Assembly: GCA_024682655.1 (NCBI GenBank)
Contig: JAIKYZ010000087.1
Coordinates: forward strand, 1-34,726
DNA length: 34,726 bases
From: Treponema sp.
GTDB lineage: Bacteria; Spirochaetota; Spirochaetia; Treponematales; Treponemataceae
Reading direction: 5' to 3'
The translations under genes were made by a program, and so were the position numbers. The notes under the pieces were generated by a model. That model did not search any database. It was not told the origin of the DNA and was given only the letters and a program-made list of their open reading frames with translations. Below, in pieces: positions 21,679-30,767 of this stretch. Positions within the stretch are counted from its first letter, which is position 1, and every line of letters starts with the position of its first letter.

Positions 21679-22308
21679 TTACAAAGGAAAATAGATAGAA
21701 AGATAATAATAAGAAGTTCCTATTATTAATGGAATTATTAGATTATCAAAATCGGCAAGTGGTAAAACTTCTACACTCATGGCAATTAAGGCAATCAAAA
21801 GACTGACAAAACAATTTCCTGTAGACACAAAAGTTGAAGTATAAACTGCAAGAAAACAGGCCATACTTCCTGCAACTGTTTTTCCTCCGGCTCCGGGAAT
21901 TGTGATTTTTCCAAATAATTTTCCAACCAGACTGGCAAATCCATCACCAAAAGATAAGGCAAAGATTCCAACCATAGCAGGCTTAAAGGGCAAAAGTAAG
22001 GCCGCAAATAAAATTCCAAAAACAAGAGTTAAAGGTCCAAGAACAAACTTATTTTCATCTCTTTTACGGGATGCAAGATTAATAATCTTAGAGAAAAAGA
22101 AAACATTTATACCTTTGAGCATTAAAATTTGTGTGATTGTATAAAAAAATGCAGCCGCTATTAAAAGAATAATTGTAGGCCAGTAAAAATAATAAAGAAT
22201 CAAAGGAACAAAGGCACTGCAAATGTGAATTGATTTTCTAAATAGTTCCTTAAGAATATTATATTTGCGTTGATTCCTAATTATTCCCTGTAATATTCTT
22301 GAATCCAT
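21679..22308 (-). CDS. Dolichol/phytol kinase-like (CDP-diglyceride synthase superfamily) protein
   Basis: A 209-residue membrane protein with six or so hydrophobic helices. FGDGFASLVGKLFGK (about 122-136) followed by GAGGKTVAGSMACF matches the conserved region of the SEC59/VTE5-type polyprenol or phytol kinases and the related diacylglycerol kinases. These transfer phosphate from CTP to a lipid alcohol in the membrane; the substrate here is unknown. It lies 26 nt after the TPR protein gene on the same strand and has its own SD (AAGGAT), so it is probably the second gene of that operon. Confidence 0.8.
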   Translation of the reverse strand: MDSRILQGIIRNQRKYNILKELFRKSIHICSAFVPLILYYFYWPTIILLIAAAFFYTITQILMLKGINVFFFSKIINLASRKRDENKFVLGPLTLVFGILFAALLLPFKPAMVGIFALSFGDGFASLVGKLFGKITIPGAGGKTVAGSMACFLAVYTSTFVSTGNCFVSLLIALIAMSVEVLPLADFDNLIIPLIIGTSYYYLSIYFPL

Positions 22309-22334
22309 ACAATATCCTTAAAACTTTTAAATTA

Positions 22335-25300
22335 TTATAATTTTTCCTTATCTGTAAGAGTATTAGGAATATTTAAATAAATTGATGGTTCAAACTCTGG
22401 TAATTTATGAGTAATGTACTTAATGTTTTCCTGAGCCAGATTACTTCCACCAATTCTTAACAAGGTATCCTGATTACGGGTAAGTGAATCCCAGGCTCTT
22501 AATGACTGCTGGAACTGAACAATTGCCTGAGCATTAAGAGAGCTGTTTCCTGTTCTCTTTGCAAGTCTATACAAACTTACACCATAGTTATTAGATGCAT
22601 ACAGATAAGAAGTTACAAGATCGTTATCTGTAAGATTCTTTTGAGGAAGAACAAGTCCCTTATCTGCAATTTCAAGATCAAGTTTATTTATAAGTCTTTC
22701 GTAATATCCCTGGGCAGCATAATCATCGCCTCTCAGAGAAAGTGTATTTGCCATAGCAAGCATAAGATTTTCTTCTTTTATGTTTCCTTCTCCGGCTTTC
22801 ATAAAACTTCCAAGGGCTTCTATATATTTCTTGTTGTTATACTGAATATAGCCAATCTTATATCTCATTTCTGGTGAATCGTTACCAAGTTCAATTGAAT
22901 TCTGGTAGTTGATAAGAGCTTCATCATAATCACCTGAAATAAAGTATTTGATATTTGCAAGATCTTCATAAAGTTTTCCAACTTCTGGAGTTCCTTCAAA
23001 ACCGGCATTATCTCTTTCGGTAGTATAAAGTGAAATACCTTCTGCAAACTGGTCCTGGGCCTGGAGATAATCCTTTGTTTCTATATAATATTCACCCAAA
23101 AGTTTATAAGAATCGATATACTTGTAAATATCTCTTCTCTTAAGTGATTCTGAACTATTGAAAGTTCTAATTGCATTTTGTAAAGTTGGTTCAATTCCAC
23201 TCATTTCGTTAGAAAGAACATAGTAACGTCCTAAGTTGTAGTGAGAAATTGGGTTTTGTGAATTTGTAGCAACGGCTCTTAATAAAAGTCCTCTTAAACC
23301 TTCAATTCTATATCTTAAATATTCTTCAGAAGGAGCTAATGGTCCATAATACTTATCCAATAAATATCCACTGAGTTCAGTCCAATCTTCTGGGGCAAGT
23401 TGTTTTTCTTTCTGGAAGGTATCTTTAATTTGTAATACTTCAAGTAACTTATCTGATCTGATGAAATAACGCATCATTCTGGACATATACAAATCATTTG
23501 CTTCATATAACTGAATTAAGGTTGCATACTGCTGACGAGCCATTTCAAGTTTTTCAGGGTCTTTTTCTGTTCCCCATTCAAGGAAAATATCTCCTAAAAG
23601 GAGCATTCCGTCTGGATCGTTAATATGATAATCAAGTACTTCACGGCGAACTATATCTTCTGCGTGCTGGTAATTTGCAAGGTCTGAAAGTTCCATATCA
23701 GCATATTCAAGACCGGCAGCTTTATCATGCTTAAAACAATAAAGGATGTTTGTATACATCTCTTCTGCTCTTTGATACTGTTTGTGTTCCCTGTAACCTC
23801 TTGCATAGGCAAAGAACCATTTTTTACTCAAACGATATTTGAGAGCCTCGTTGAATTTCATTTCTGACTGTGGATATTCATTTTCTACAAGTAAATTATA
23901 TCCTTCTTTATAAAGGCTAGCGGCTCTGATTGGTTTATAAATACAATTCTTTCCAAAATTAAATAATCCCCAGGCAACAAATAAAAGGGCTACAAGAGCA
24001 ATTGCACCAGGAATAATTTTATTTCTTAACTGATAAGAAAGTGATTTTTTATAAGCTTCGTATTCTTCTGCAGTTCTGTGTTCAAAATCTCTAGGAACAG
24101 GAATTGAAGTATCAAGCATTTTTTCCAAAGTAGATGCAAGCTGTCGGGCAGGAACTTTGTTTAATACTTTTTCTACAATTTCAAATTCGGCATCTTCGGT
24201 AAATTCATCTTTTACAAGTAAGTCTTCTACCGCAAGACGAACATTTAATGGATATTCCGAAAGATTATTTAAGAATACTTTATATTGAGAATCGGACAGG
24301 GTGTTTGGAGGAAGTTCTTCACTTTCCATTGCCCCGGAAAAATCTGCAACATCAAGATCTTCTTTTTTCTTTTTATTTTTACCTTTTGATTTTTCAATTA
24401 CAGGCTTCTTAGATTTTTCTTCTTTTACAGTTTCAACATCAGAGAAACCAGGAATTTCAAAATCCCCTTCCATAGCAAAATCTTCGCTATTTCCAAGTTC
24501 AAAATCTGCTGCAGGGCCAAGCTGGGCATCTGTTTCAGGAAGGTCAAAATCAACTCCTTCCATTTCTGATGTATCAAAAATTTCAGGGCTTTCTCCACCC
24601 TCTGCTGAAGTGTCTTCAAAATCTATAGAAGAGTCATCAAAATCAATGCCATCAATACCATCGGTTGATAAATTAAAATCATCTCCAGCTTCTGAAGCTT
24701 TATCTTCTGCCTGGCTATTATCTATATCATCAAGTCCAGCAGAAGAAACTTCTTCCATTTCTGGCATATCAAAATCTGCTGCAAAATCAGAAAAATCTGG
24801 GCCGGCACTTAAATCATCACTTTCTCCAGAAGCTTCCCCTGAATCAGCACCAGCATCTGAACTTTCTTCTGGAAGGTCAAAAGCTTGGGCTGATAAATCT
24901 TCAACAGGGTTTTCTGGGCTTTCTGCAAAAGAATCATCTCCCATCTCTGGTAAATCAAAAGAATCCAAATCACCTGCAGGTAATTCCTGATTTTCTTCAT
25001 TATTATCAGAAGGAATTTCGCCTAAATCTTCCATCTCTTCAGGAAGGTCAAAACTTTCTTCCCCTGATGGACTTTCAATATTTTCTTCTGGAGTAACATC
25101 TTCAATTGGCTCTATATCATCTAGGCCAAAATCTTCGACTGGCTCTGTTGATTCTTCTGAAGTAACGTCTTCAATTGGTTCTATATCATCTAAACCGAAA
25201 TCTTCTACCGGCTCTGTTGATTCCTCTGGAGTAACATCTTCAATTGGCTCAATATCGTCTAAGCCAAATTCTTCTACCGGCTCTGTTGATTCTGCTGGAG

Positions 25301-26492
25301 TAACGTCTTCAATTGGTTCAATATCGTCTAAGCCAAAATTTTCTACTGGCTCTGTTGATTCTTCTGGAGTAACGTCTTCAATTGGTTCAATATCGTCTAA
25401 GCCAAAATCTTCTACCGGCTCTGTTGATTCTTCTGGAGTAGCGTCTTCAATTGGCTCTATATCATCTAAACCAAAATCTTCTACCGGCTCTGTTGATTCT
25501 GCTGGAGTAACGTCTTCAATTGGTTCAATATCATCTAAGCCAAAATCTTCGACTGGCTTTGTTGATTCCTCTGGAGTAACATCTTCAATTGGTTCAATAT
25601 CATCTAAACCAAAATCTTCAACTGGCTCTGCTGAATCTGCTGAGCTTACATCTTCAAGAGAGGCTAAATCATCAAGACCATCACCTAAATTATCTGAATC
25701 TGCAGGAAGGTCTTCCACTTCTGGAATATCATCTAAATCTTCAAGTAAATCATCTGCATCAGAATTTTTTTCCTGATCGGCAGGGGCAAAAAGTGAAGGA
25801 TCTATATCATCACCAAGACTTTCAATATCAATATCCGAAGGTTTTTCATTATTTTCTTGAGGGCTATCTAAAGACTGTAAATCTGAATCAAGCATTTCTA
25901 GTGGATCTAAATCACTAGCTGCAGAAGGTGAATCTATACTGTCTAAATCATCAACATCTTCAAATTCACCAATTTCAAAATCATCCTCTTTAGGGCTTTC
26001 TTCTTCAGATTCCTCAGGCTGATCAAATCCTCCGCCAGCCAAAAGTGCATCAAGGCCCATATCTGCAATTGAAATTTCCTCTGGTTCTTCTTCCTCAACT
26101 TCTTCTTCAACTTCTTCTTCCGGTTCCATAAACATCGAAAGATCTGGCATATCTCCAGAATCAGAAGAATCTGAATCTGCTGAGACAGGTGTTAAAAGTG
26201 ATGATAGATCTGGGGCTTCAAAGCTTGGGGCAGGACTTTCTTCTTTTTTTCCAGAAGGTGCAGAAACAATTCCAGCTAAGTCAGAAAGATCTTCCTCAAC
26301 AGGAATGTTTACCTGGACAGCCTCTTTTTCGGGCATACCAAGAACAAACTCTTCGGAATCGTTATCAATTGTGATATCACTTGGAATTGGAATAGTTACA
26401 GGTTTTTCTCCCCTGCTGGCACGAACTGTTACTTCATTACCAATAGCAAGGAGGTCTTTACTGAACTGTTTTAGCTGACTTAAGCCTGGCAT
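22335..26492 (-). CDS. 1385-residue acidic-repeat, single-TM, TPR protein
   Basis: A very large protein in four parts. Residues 1-70 form a conserved-looking head (MPGLSQLKQFSKDLLAIGNE). Residues about 70-760 are extremely rich in Asp/Glu/Ser/Pro and include eight tandem 23-residue repeats (289-472). A Lys-rich patch and a short helical region lead to one membrane helix (IIPGAIALVALLFVAWGLFNF, about 822-845). The last 540 residues are TPR-type helices (for example LYKEGYNLLVENEYPQSEMKFNEALKY, YNLGRYYVLSNEMSG and YKIGYIQYNNKKYIEALGSFMKA). With no signal peptide, the acidic part should be cytoplasmic and the TPR part periplasmic, suggesting a trans-envelope scaffold. No SD; TAAAAT lies 6 nt before the ATG. 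Function unknown. Confidence 0.85.
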   Translation of the reverse strand: MPGLSQLKQFSKDLLAIGNEVTVRASRGEKPVTIPIPSDITIDNDSEEFVLGMPEKEAVQVNIPVEEDLSDLAGIVSAPSGKKEESPAPSFEAPDLSSLLTPVSADSDSSDSGDMPDLSMFMEPEEEVEEEVEEEEPEEISIADMGLDALLAGGGFDQPEESEEESPKEDDFEIGEFEDVDDLDSIDSPSAASDLDPLEMLDSDLQSLDSPQENNEKPSDIDIESLGDDIDPSLFAPADQEKNSDADDLLEDLDDIPEVEDLPADSDNLGDGLDDLASLEDVSSADSAEPVEDFGLDDIEPIEDVTPEESTKPVEDFGLDDIEPIEDVTPAESTEPVEDFGLDDIEPIEDATPEESTEPVEDFGLDDIEPIEDVTPEESTEPVENFGLDDIEPIEDVTPAESTEPVEEFGLDDIEPIEDVTPEESTEPVEDFGLDDIEPIEDVTSEESTEPVEDFGLDDIEPIEDVTPEENIESPSGEESFDLPEEMEDLGEIPSDNNEENQELPAGDLDSFDLPEMGDDSFAESPENPVEDLSAQAFDLPEESSDAGADSGEASGESDDLSAGPDFSDFAADFDMPEMEEVSSAGLDDIDNSQAEDKASEAGDDFNLSTDGIDGIDFDDSSIDFEDTSAEGGESPEIFDTSEMEGVDFDLPETDAQLGPAADFELGNSEDFAMEGDFEIPGFSDVETVKEEKSKKPVIEKSKGKNKKKKEDLDVADFSGAMESEELPPNTLSDSQYKVFLNNLSEYPLNVRLAVEDLLVKDEFTEDAEFEIVEKVLNKVPARQLASTLEKMLDTSIPVPRDFEHRTAEEYEAYKKSLSYQLRNKIIPGAIALVALLFVAWGLFNFGKNCIYKPIRAASLYKEGYNLLVENEYPQSEMKFNEALKYRLSKKWFFAYARGYREHKQYQRAEEMYTNILYCFKHDKAAGLEYADMELSDLANYQHAEDIVRREVLDYHINDPDGMLLLGDIFLEWGTEKDPEKLEMARQQYATLIQLYEANDLYMSRMMRYFIRSDKLLEVLQIKDTFQKEKQLAPEDWTELSGYLLDKYYGPLAPSEEYLRYRIEGLRGLLLRAVATNSQNPISHYNLGRYYVLSNEMSGIEPTLQNAIRTFNSSESLKRRDIYKYIDSYKLLGEYYIETKDYLQAQDQFAEGISLYTTERDNAGFEGTPEVGKLYEDLANIKYFISGDYDEALINYQNSIELGNDSPEMRYKIGYIQYNNKKYIEALGSFMKAGEGNIKEENLMLAMANTLSLRGDDYAAQGYYERLINKLDLEIADKGLVLPQKNLTDNDLVTSYLYASNNYGVSLYRLAKRTGNSSLNAQAIVQFQQSLRAWDSLTRNQDTLLRIGGSNLAQENIKYITHKLPEFEPSIYLNIPNTLTDKEKL
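25077..25628 (-). repeat. Eight 69-bp tandem coding repeats
   Basis: 552 bp = 8 x 69 bp, each encoding EPVEDFGLDDIEPIEDVTPEEST with few changes (N or E for D in EDF, A for V, A or S in the last third, K for E). Copies differ mainly at synonymous positions, so the peptide is kept while the DNA drifts. Copy number is probably variable between strains. Confidence 0.9.
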
Positions 26493-26528
26493 ACGTTAAT
26501 TTTACCCCACAATACTTCTAAAATACAA
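26490..26528 (-). promoter_or_regulatory. Promoter giving a leaderless TPR-protein mRNA
   Basis: On the minus strand TAAAAT (26504-26499) is followed by TAACGT and the ATG. The best -35 is TTGTAT at 18-nt spacing, which is weak. No SD sequence at the usual distance. Confidence 0.45.
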
Positions 26529-26716
26529 GTAGAAGATTTTCCACCTCATTTAAACTAACGGAGAAATTTTACCTTCACTTAAGGAAAAAATCACATTTTT
26601 CTATATATTATCACCCTTTTTTAGCAATTGTAAAAGAAATGGCTGCTTTTTTCGCATAAACAAAAGACTTTATTTTTTTTACTTTATTTTTTTTTCAGCA
26701 TGCCGATACAGAGAGT

Positions 26717-27439
26717 ATGAAAAAGAATAAATTTCTCTTAATTCTGGCAATATTTTGTCTTTGCTCAGGAATGCTTTTTGCGGCGCCAGAAGTAAATTAT
26801 CAGGATTTTGAATTAGATAGTCTTTTGCACAACATAGACCAGGCCGGAGAACCACTTTTAACCGATGAGTACATAATTTTTACTGCAGATGTAAATCATC
26901 GTTTTGTGGGAATTGCTTTTGACTACGAAAATTATCAGGTTATTCATCCATTCCAGTTATTAACAAACACTGATGAAGACGGACTTGTAACAAAAAAACA
27001 TATGTTCTACTGCTATAAAAGGCAGCACAAATTTAACACCCTTCGTTACAGATTAATTATTGACGGATTATGGACAACAGACCCCTTAAATCCAAATAAA
27101 GTATATGACGAAAGTGTAAACCTTTATTTTTCCCAAGTAGATGCTCCGGGAAGTGTAGAAATCTATACTCAGAAAGCAGAAGACGACACCGTTCATTTTA
27201 TTTACAAGGGAAAAGAAGGACTTAATTTAAGACTTGCAGGAACTTTTACCAACTGGGATCCATGGATTTATGAATTAAGAGAAACTTCGCCGGGCCTATA
27301 CGAATTAGATTTACCTTTGACAAGTGGTACTTATTATTATTCTTATTATGTGGGCTTAACGCCAATCTTAGATAACACAAATCCAAATAAGGCCTACTCG
27401 GTTGATGGACGAAGTGTAAATTACATTGTTGTAGATTAA
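26717..27439 (+). CDS. Exported protein with C-terminal CBM48/glycogen-binding domain
   Basis: A 240-residue protein with a signal peptide (MKKNKFLLILAIFCLCSGMLFA, cleavage about residue 22). Residues about 50-150 look like one beta-rich module (YIIFTADVNHRFVGIAFDYEN ... LRYRLIIDGLWTTDPLNPN), itself similar to an isoamylase-N/CBM48 fold. Residues about 160-240 form a second one (LNLRLAGTFTNWDPWIYELRE ... YYYSYYVG ... NPNKAYSVDGRSVNYI). So it may carry two tandem E-set modules and no catalytic domain. The substrate is presumably an alpha-glucan or other polysaccharide in the periplasm or at the surface. The SD is weak (AGAGAG). A terminator follows. It faces away from the TPR gene across 224 nt without other recognisable features. 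Confidence 0.8.
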   Translation: MKKNKFLLILAIFCLCSGMLFAAPEVNYQDFELDSLLHNIDQAGEPLLTDEYIIFTADVNHRFVGIAFDYENYQVIHPFQLLTNTDEDGLVTKKHMFYCYKRQHKFNTLRYRLIIDGLWTTDPLNPNKVYDESVNLYFSQVDAPGSVEIYTQKAEDDTVHFIYKGKEGLNLRLAGTFTNWDPWIYELRETSPGLYELDLPLTSGTYYYSYYVGLTPILDNTNPNKAYSVDGRSVNYIVVD

Positions 27440-27454
27440 GTTTATAAAGAAAAA

Positions 27455-27487
27455 AAGCGGGACTTTGTGAAGTCTCGCTTTTTTTTA
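27455..27487 (+). terminator. Terminator of the 26717 gene
   Basis: AAGCGGGACTT (27455-27465), loop TGTG, AAGTCTCGCTT (27470-27480) with one G-T pair, then a T tract. The A-rich left flank also allows use for the converging ffh transcript. Confidence 0.85.
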
Positions 27488-27522
27488 CAGGAAATATTAT
27501 TTATTGTAAGATTTTTGCTTTA

Positions 27523-28971
27523 TTAGCGGAATCTCTTGGCAAGTTCCTGGAGTTTTTTCATATCCATTCCCTTTAAGGCAGACATATCCATTCCTCCTGG
27601 TAAACCACCCATTCCTGGCATACCACCGGAAGCCAAAGCCGAAGGATCAATTCCCATCTGACTCATCATTTTTCCCTGCATACCTTTATTTCTACTTACC
27701 TTTTTCATCATCAACTTAGTTTTTTCAAACTGTTTAATAAGTTTATTTACTTCGGCAACAGAAGTTCCAGAACCTTTGGCAATTCTCTTACGTCTGCTAG
27801 GGCCAATAATAAGATGATTTAATCTTTCTTTATAGGTCATACTCTGGATAATTGCTTCATTTTTCTTAAGACTGCTAAAATCCATTTGAGAAGCGTCCAT
27901 TCCACTCATTCCTGGAATCATATCCATAATAGACTGCATATTGCCCATCTTTTTTACCTGCTGGAACTGTTCAAGCATATCCTGCAGAGTGAATTCATTT
28001 CTCTGTAATTTTTTCTGAAGTTTTAAGGCTGCTTCTTCATCTACAGTTTCCTGAGCTTTTTCTACTAAAGAAACAACATCACCCATTCCAAGAATACGGC
28101 TTGCAATTCTTTCTGGATGGAAAATTTCAAAATCTTCAGTTTTTTCACCAGTACCAATAAAGAGGATTGGTTTACCTGTGATTGTTTTTAATGAAAGGGC
28201 AGCACCACCACGGGCATCTGAGTCAAACTTTGTAAGAATTACGCCGGTAAGTCCAAGCTGTTCATCAAATGATTTAGCAATATCAACTGCGTTTTGACCA
28301 GTCATTGCATCTGCAACAAGTAAAACTTCGCAAGGATCTGTAGCCTTCTTGATTTTTACAAGTTCAGCCATCATTTCTTCATCAATCTGCAAACGACCGG
28401 CAGTATCGATAATTACTGTGTCGCAACCATTTTTTCTTGCAAAGGAAATTGAATCTTTTGCGTTTTTAACAGCATCTTTATTGTTTTCTTTATAAACAGG
28501 AACGCCAATTTTTTGTCCCAACTGACTCAACTGTTCTACAGCGGCAGGACGTACAAGGTCACAGGCAACTAAAAGTGGCTTTCTACCTTCTTTTAATAAA
28601 CGAGCTGCAAGTTTATGAGCGGCAGTTGTTTTACCAGCACCCTGAAGACCGAGCATTAAAATTACAGACTGGGTATCGGGACCTTTTAAATGTAAATCCT
28701 GTTTTGTATCTCCCAGCATTGCAACCATTTTGTCGTAAATGATTTTTGTAAACTGCTGACCTGGATTTACGGCCTTTAAAACCTTTTCACCTTTTGCTTC
28801 TTCGATAGTTGAATTTACAAAGCGTCTTACAACTCTGAGGTTTACATCGGCCTCAAGCAGGGCCATTTTGATTTCTTCTACTGTTTCCTCAATATTTTTT
28901 TCTGTAATAGTTGATTTTCCGCTTAATTTTTTAACTATTCCACCAAAAGTATTTGTAATTTTCTCTAACAT
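27523..28971 (-). CDS. ffh: Signal recognition particle protein Ffh (SRP54)
   Basis: A 482-residue SRP GTPase that binds 4.5S RNA and signal sequences and delivers ribosomes to FtsY at the membrane. The N domain (1-90) precedes the G domain with GLQGAGKT (108-115), DTAGR (189-193) and TKFDSDARGG. The C-terminal M domain (about 300-482) is Met-rich (MIPGMSGMDASQMDFS, MMKKVSRNKGMQGKMMSQMG), with the RNA-binding segment GPSRRKRIAKGSGTSVAEVN. AAGGGA precedes the start. It lies 24 nt after gpsA and is probably co-transcribed with it. Length and motifs are those of a normal, complete Ffh. Confidence 0.97.
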   Translation of the reverse strand: MLEKITNTFGGIVKKLSGKSTITEKNIEETVEEIKMALLEADVNLRVVRRFVNSTIEEAKGEKVLKAVNPGQQFTKIIYDKMVAMLGDTKQDLHLKGPDTQSVILMLGLQGAGKTTAAHKLAARLLKEGRKPLLVACDLVRPAAVEQLSQLGQKIGVPVYKENNKDAVKNAKDSISFARKNGCDTVIIDTAGRLQIDEEMMAELVKIKKATDPCEVLLVADAMTGQNAVDIAKSFDEQLGLTGVILTKFDSDARGGAALSLKTITGKPILFIGTGEKTEDFEIFHPERIASRILGMGDVVSLVEKAQETVDEEAALKLQKKLQRNEFTLQDMLEQFQQVKKMGNMQSIMDMIPGMSGMDASQMDFSSLKKNEAIIQSMTYKERLNHLIIGPSRRKRIAKGSGTSVAEVNKLIKQFEKTKLMMKKVSRNKGMQGKMMSQMGIDPSALASGGMPGMGGLPGGMDMSALKGMDMKKLQELAKRFR

Positions 28972-28995
28972 AGCATTCCCTTAAAATATATCTTT

Positions 28996-30063
28996 TTATT
29001 TACGAATTTTTGCATCGATATTTAAAAGTTTACTTACAGCTTCATCCACTGTTTCTTCTTTATTTAGGATTTTATACAAAGTATTTGTTAATGGCAATTT
29101 AATATCTTTCTTTTTTCCAATTTCGTAGGCATATTTACAGGCAATTGCACCCTCTGGTAAATATCCGATTTTTGCAACATTTGCAATTAAATCATCAATG
29201 CTAGAAAATTTTGAAAGCATATCAGTTTTGATTAAATCCTGGCCAAAACGTCTGTTTCTACCATATTTACTTTTACAAGTTACATCCAAATCGCCTACTC
29301 CACTGATTGAAGTAAAGGTTTCGGCGTGAGTTGCCCCCATAGCAAATCCCAAAGTCTGAATCTCATTTAATCCAGCGGCAAGAAGGAAAGATTCGCAGTT
29401 ATCGCCAATAACATCTGACTGTTCAGAAATTGCATCCAAAGCACCGTAAACAACTGCAACAACGTTTTTAGCAGCGGCGCAAATCTGAACTCCGATAATA
29501 TCAAAACTTGAATAAACCATAAGTCCTGGTACTTTTAAAAGTTCACGAACCTTGATTGAATTTTTTGGATTTAAAGATGCGGCAACAAGGGCTGTAATTT
29601 TACCCATTGCAACTTCCTCGGCATGAGAAGGTCCTGCAACATAAACTGTACAATCTTTATAAATTTCTGGAAGGGCATCTTCCATTGTTTCAAGAATTAA
29701 TTTAGGTCCCTGCTCTGATGGAACAAAACCCTTTGTAAGACAGGCAATAACTGTTGAACCATCGGCAATATTTTCTACATTTTTGATTTTTGAAAGTGTA
29801 GAAGCTAAGTATAAAGAAGGAGAAGCAACAATAAGAAATTCTTTTCCACTTGCTACTTCAGTTATATCTTTTGAACAAGTAATTGAAGGGTCTAATTTAT
29901 AACCAGGAAGAAATTTTTTATTTTCGTGTTCATTATTAATAGAAGCAACAACTTCATCTTCCAAAGCCCAGATCTGAACTTTATGATTTCCTCTGGCAAG
30001 AGCCTGTGCAATACCTGTACCCCAGGCACCTCCACCAATTACACCAACAGACTTAGATTCCAT
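28996..30063 (-). CDS. gpsA: Glycerol-3-phosphate dehydrogenase [NAD(P)+]
   Basis: A 355-residue enzyme that reduces dihydroxyacetone phosphate to sn-glycerol-3-phosphate for phospholipid synthesis. GVIGGGAWGTGIAQAL (7-22) is the NAD(P)-binding motif. CAAAKNVVAVVYG contains the catalytic Lys, and LGFAMGATHAETFTSISGVGDLDVTC ... GRNRRFG is the family's substrate-binding C-terminal region. I set the start at the ATG at 30063, with GAGGAG 8 nt upstream; the open frame extends 27 codons further without an SD and would place non-homologous residues before the dinucleotide fold. It is the first gene of gpsA-ffh. It supplies the substrate for acylation steps leading to PlsC, encoded at 9249. Confidence 0.96.
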   Translation of the reverse strand: MESKSVGVIGGGAWGTGIAQALARGNHKVQIWALEDEVVASINNEHENKKFLPGYKLDPSITCSKDITEVASGKEFLIVASPSLYLASTLSKIKNVENIADGSTVIACLTKGFVPSEQGPKLILETMEDALPEIYKDCTVYVAGPSHAEEVAMGKITALVAASLNPKNSIKVRELLKVPGLMVYSSFDIIGVQICAAAKNVVAVVYGALDAISEQSDVIGDNCESFLLAAGLNEIQTLGFAMGATHAETFTSISGVGDLDVTCKSKYGRNRRFGQDLIKTDMLSKFSSIDDLIANVAKIGYLPEGAIACKYAYEIGKKKDIKLPLTNTLYKILNKEETVDEAVSKLLNIDAKIRK

Positions 30064-30164
30064 TTTTAAATCTCCTCTACAATAAATTACTTTCTGTCTA
30101 AGAAGGTAAAATAAATTCTGCTTACTTTTTTTATATAATATCAAAAAGTCAATTTAAAAAAAAT

Positions 30165-30188
30165 AACGCATGCCCTCTAGCATGCGTT
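30165..30188 (-). terminator. Terminator of ndk
   Basis: AACGCATGC (30165-30173), a 6-nt loop, GCATGCGTT (30180-30188), with TTATTTTTTTT following on the minus strand. It separates ndk from gpsA. Confidence 0.85.
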
Positions 30189-30214
30189 TTATTGCAAATT
30201 ACGATGATTATTTA

Positions 30215-30658
30215 TTAATACCAACCGTCTTCACAATCATTCCAGTCAAAGATTTCATTATCTTTAAACCAAAGTTTAATTTCTCTTTCTGCACTTTCAT
30301 CACTGTCCGAAGCGTGAATAATATTGCGTTCTGTGTGAACACAATAATCTCCACGAATAGTTCCAGGTTCAGCTTCAGAAGGCTTTGTTTTTCCTACTAA
30401 CTTACGTGTAATAAGTACACAATCATCTGCCTGCAAAACCATTGCAACAACAGGACCAGATACAAGATAATCAACTAAAGATTCAAAAAAAGGTTTATCT
30501 TTATGTTCAAAATAATGTTCTTCTGCTAATTCTCTAGTTGGATGAACTAATTTTAATCCAACAATTTTAAGACCTTTCTTTTCAAGGCGTTCAATAACTT
30601 CTCCAACCAAACGGCGATTTACTACACCTGGTTTTAACATTGCAAAACATCTACTCAT
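30215..30658 (-). CDS. ndk: Nucleoside diphosphate kinase
   Basis: A 147-residue NDP kinase that transfers the gamma phosphate of ATP to nucleoside diphosphates through a phospho-histidine. CFAMLKPGVVNRR opens the domain; ERNIIHASDSDESAEREI holds the active-site His115. The C-terminus (IFDWNDCEDGWY) keeps the usual final aromatic region. I choose the ATG at 30658: the frame could extend three codons to a TTG, but a consensus promoter (TTGAAA-17-TATAAT) ends 8 nt before this ATG, so an upstream start would lie outside the transcript. There is no SD; the predicted mRNA has only one or two bases before the ATG. Confidence 0.96.
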   Translation of the reverse strand: MSRCFAMLKPGVVNRRLVGEVIERLEKKGLKIVGLKLVHPTRELAEEHYFEHKDKPFFESLVDYLVSGPVVAMVLQADDCVLITRKLVGKTKPSEAEPGTIRGDYCVHTERNIIHASDSDESAEREIKLWFKDNEIFDWNDCEDGWY

Positions 30659-30695
30659 AGCGTTCAATTATACAAAAAATGTAAAAGTGTTTCAA
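30656..30695 (-). promoter_or_regulatory. Promoter giving a near-leaderless ndk mRNA
   Basis: On the minus strand: TTGAAA (30695-30690), 17-nt spacer, consensus TATAAT (30672-30667), 8 nt, ATG. It is the best-matched promoter of the leaderless group. Confidence 0.7.
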
Positions 30696-30767
30696 GAGTG
30701 GCCATTTACAGCCCTTTCAAAAGGAATTAAGAAGAAATTTAAAAATGATACTTTATCTGTTAATCGT

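Noticed and set aside
24301..24990. Long Ser-rich plus-strand open frame of 229 codons
   Set aside because: It is antisense to the acidic region of the TPR protein. Glu/Asp/Ser codons read backwards give Ser/Phe/Ile-rich frames without stops; no SD or promoter.
25589..25918. Leu/Gln/His-rich plus-strand open frame over the 69-bp repeats
   Set aside because: Antisense shadow of the repeats; composition is dictated by the opposite strand.
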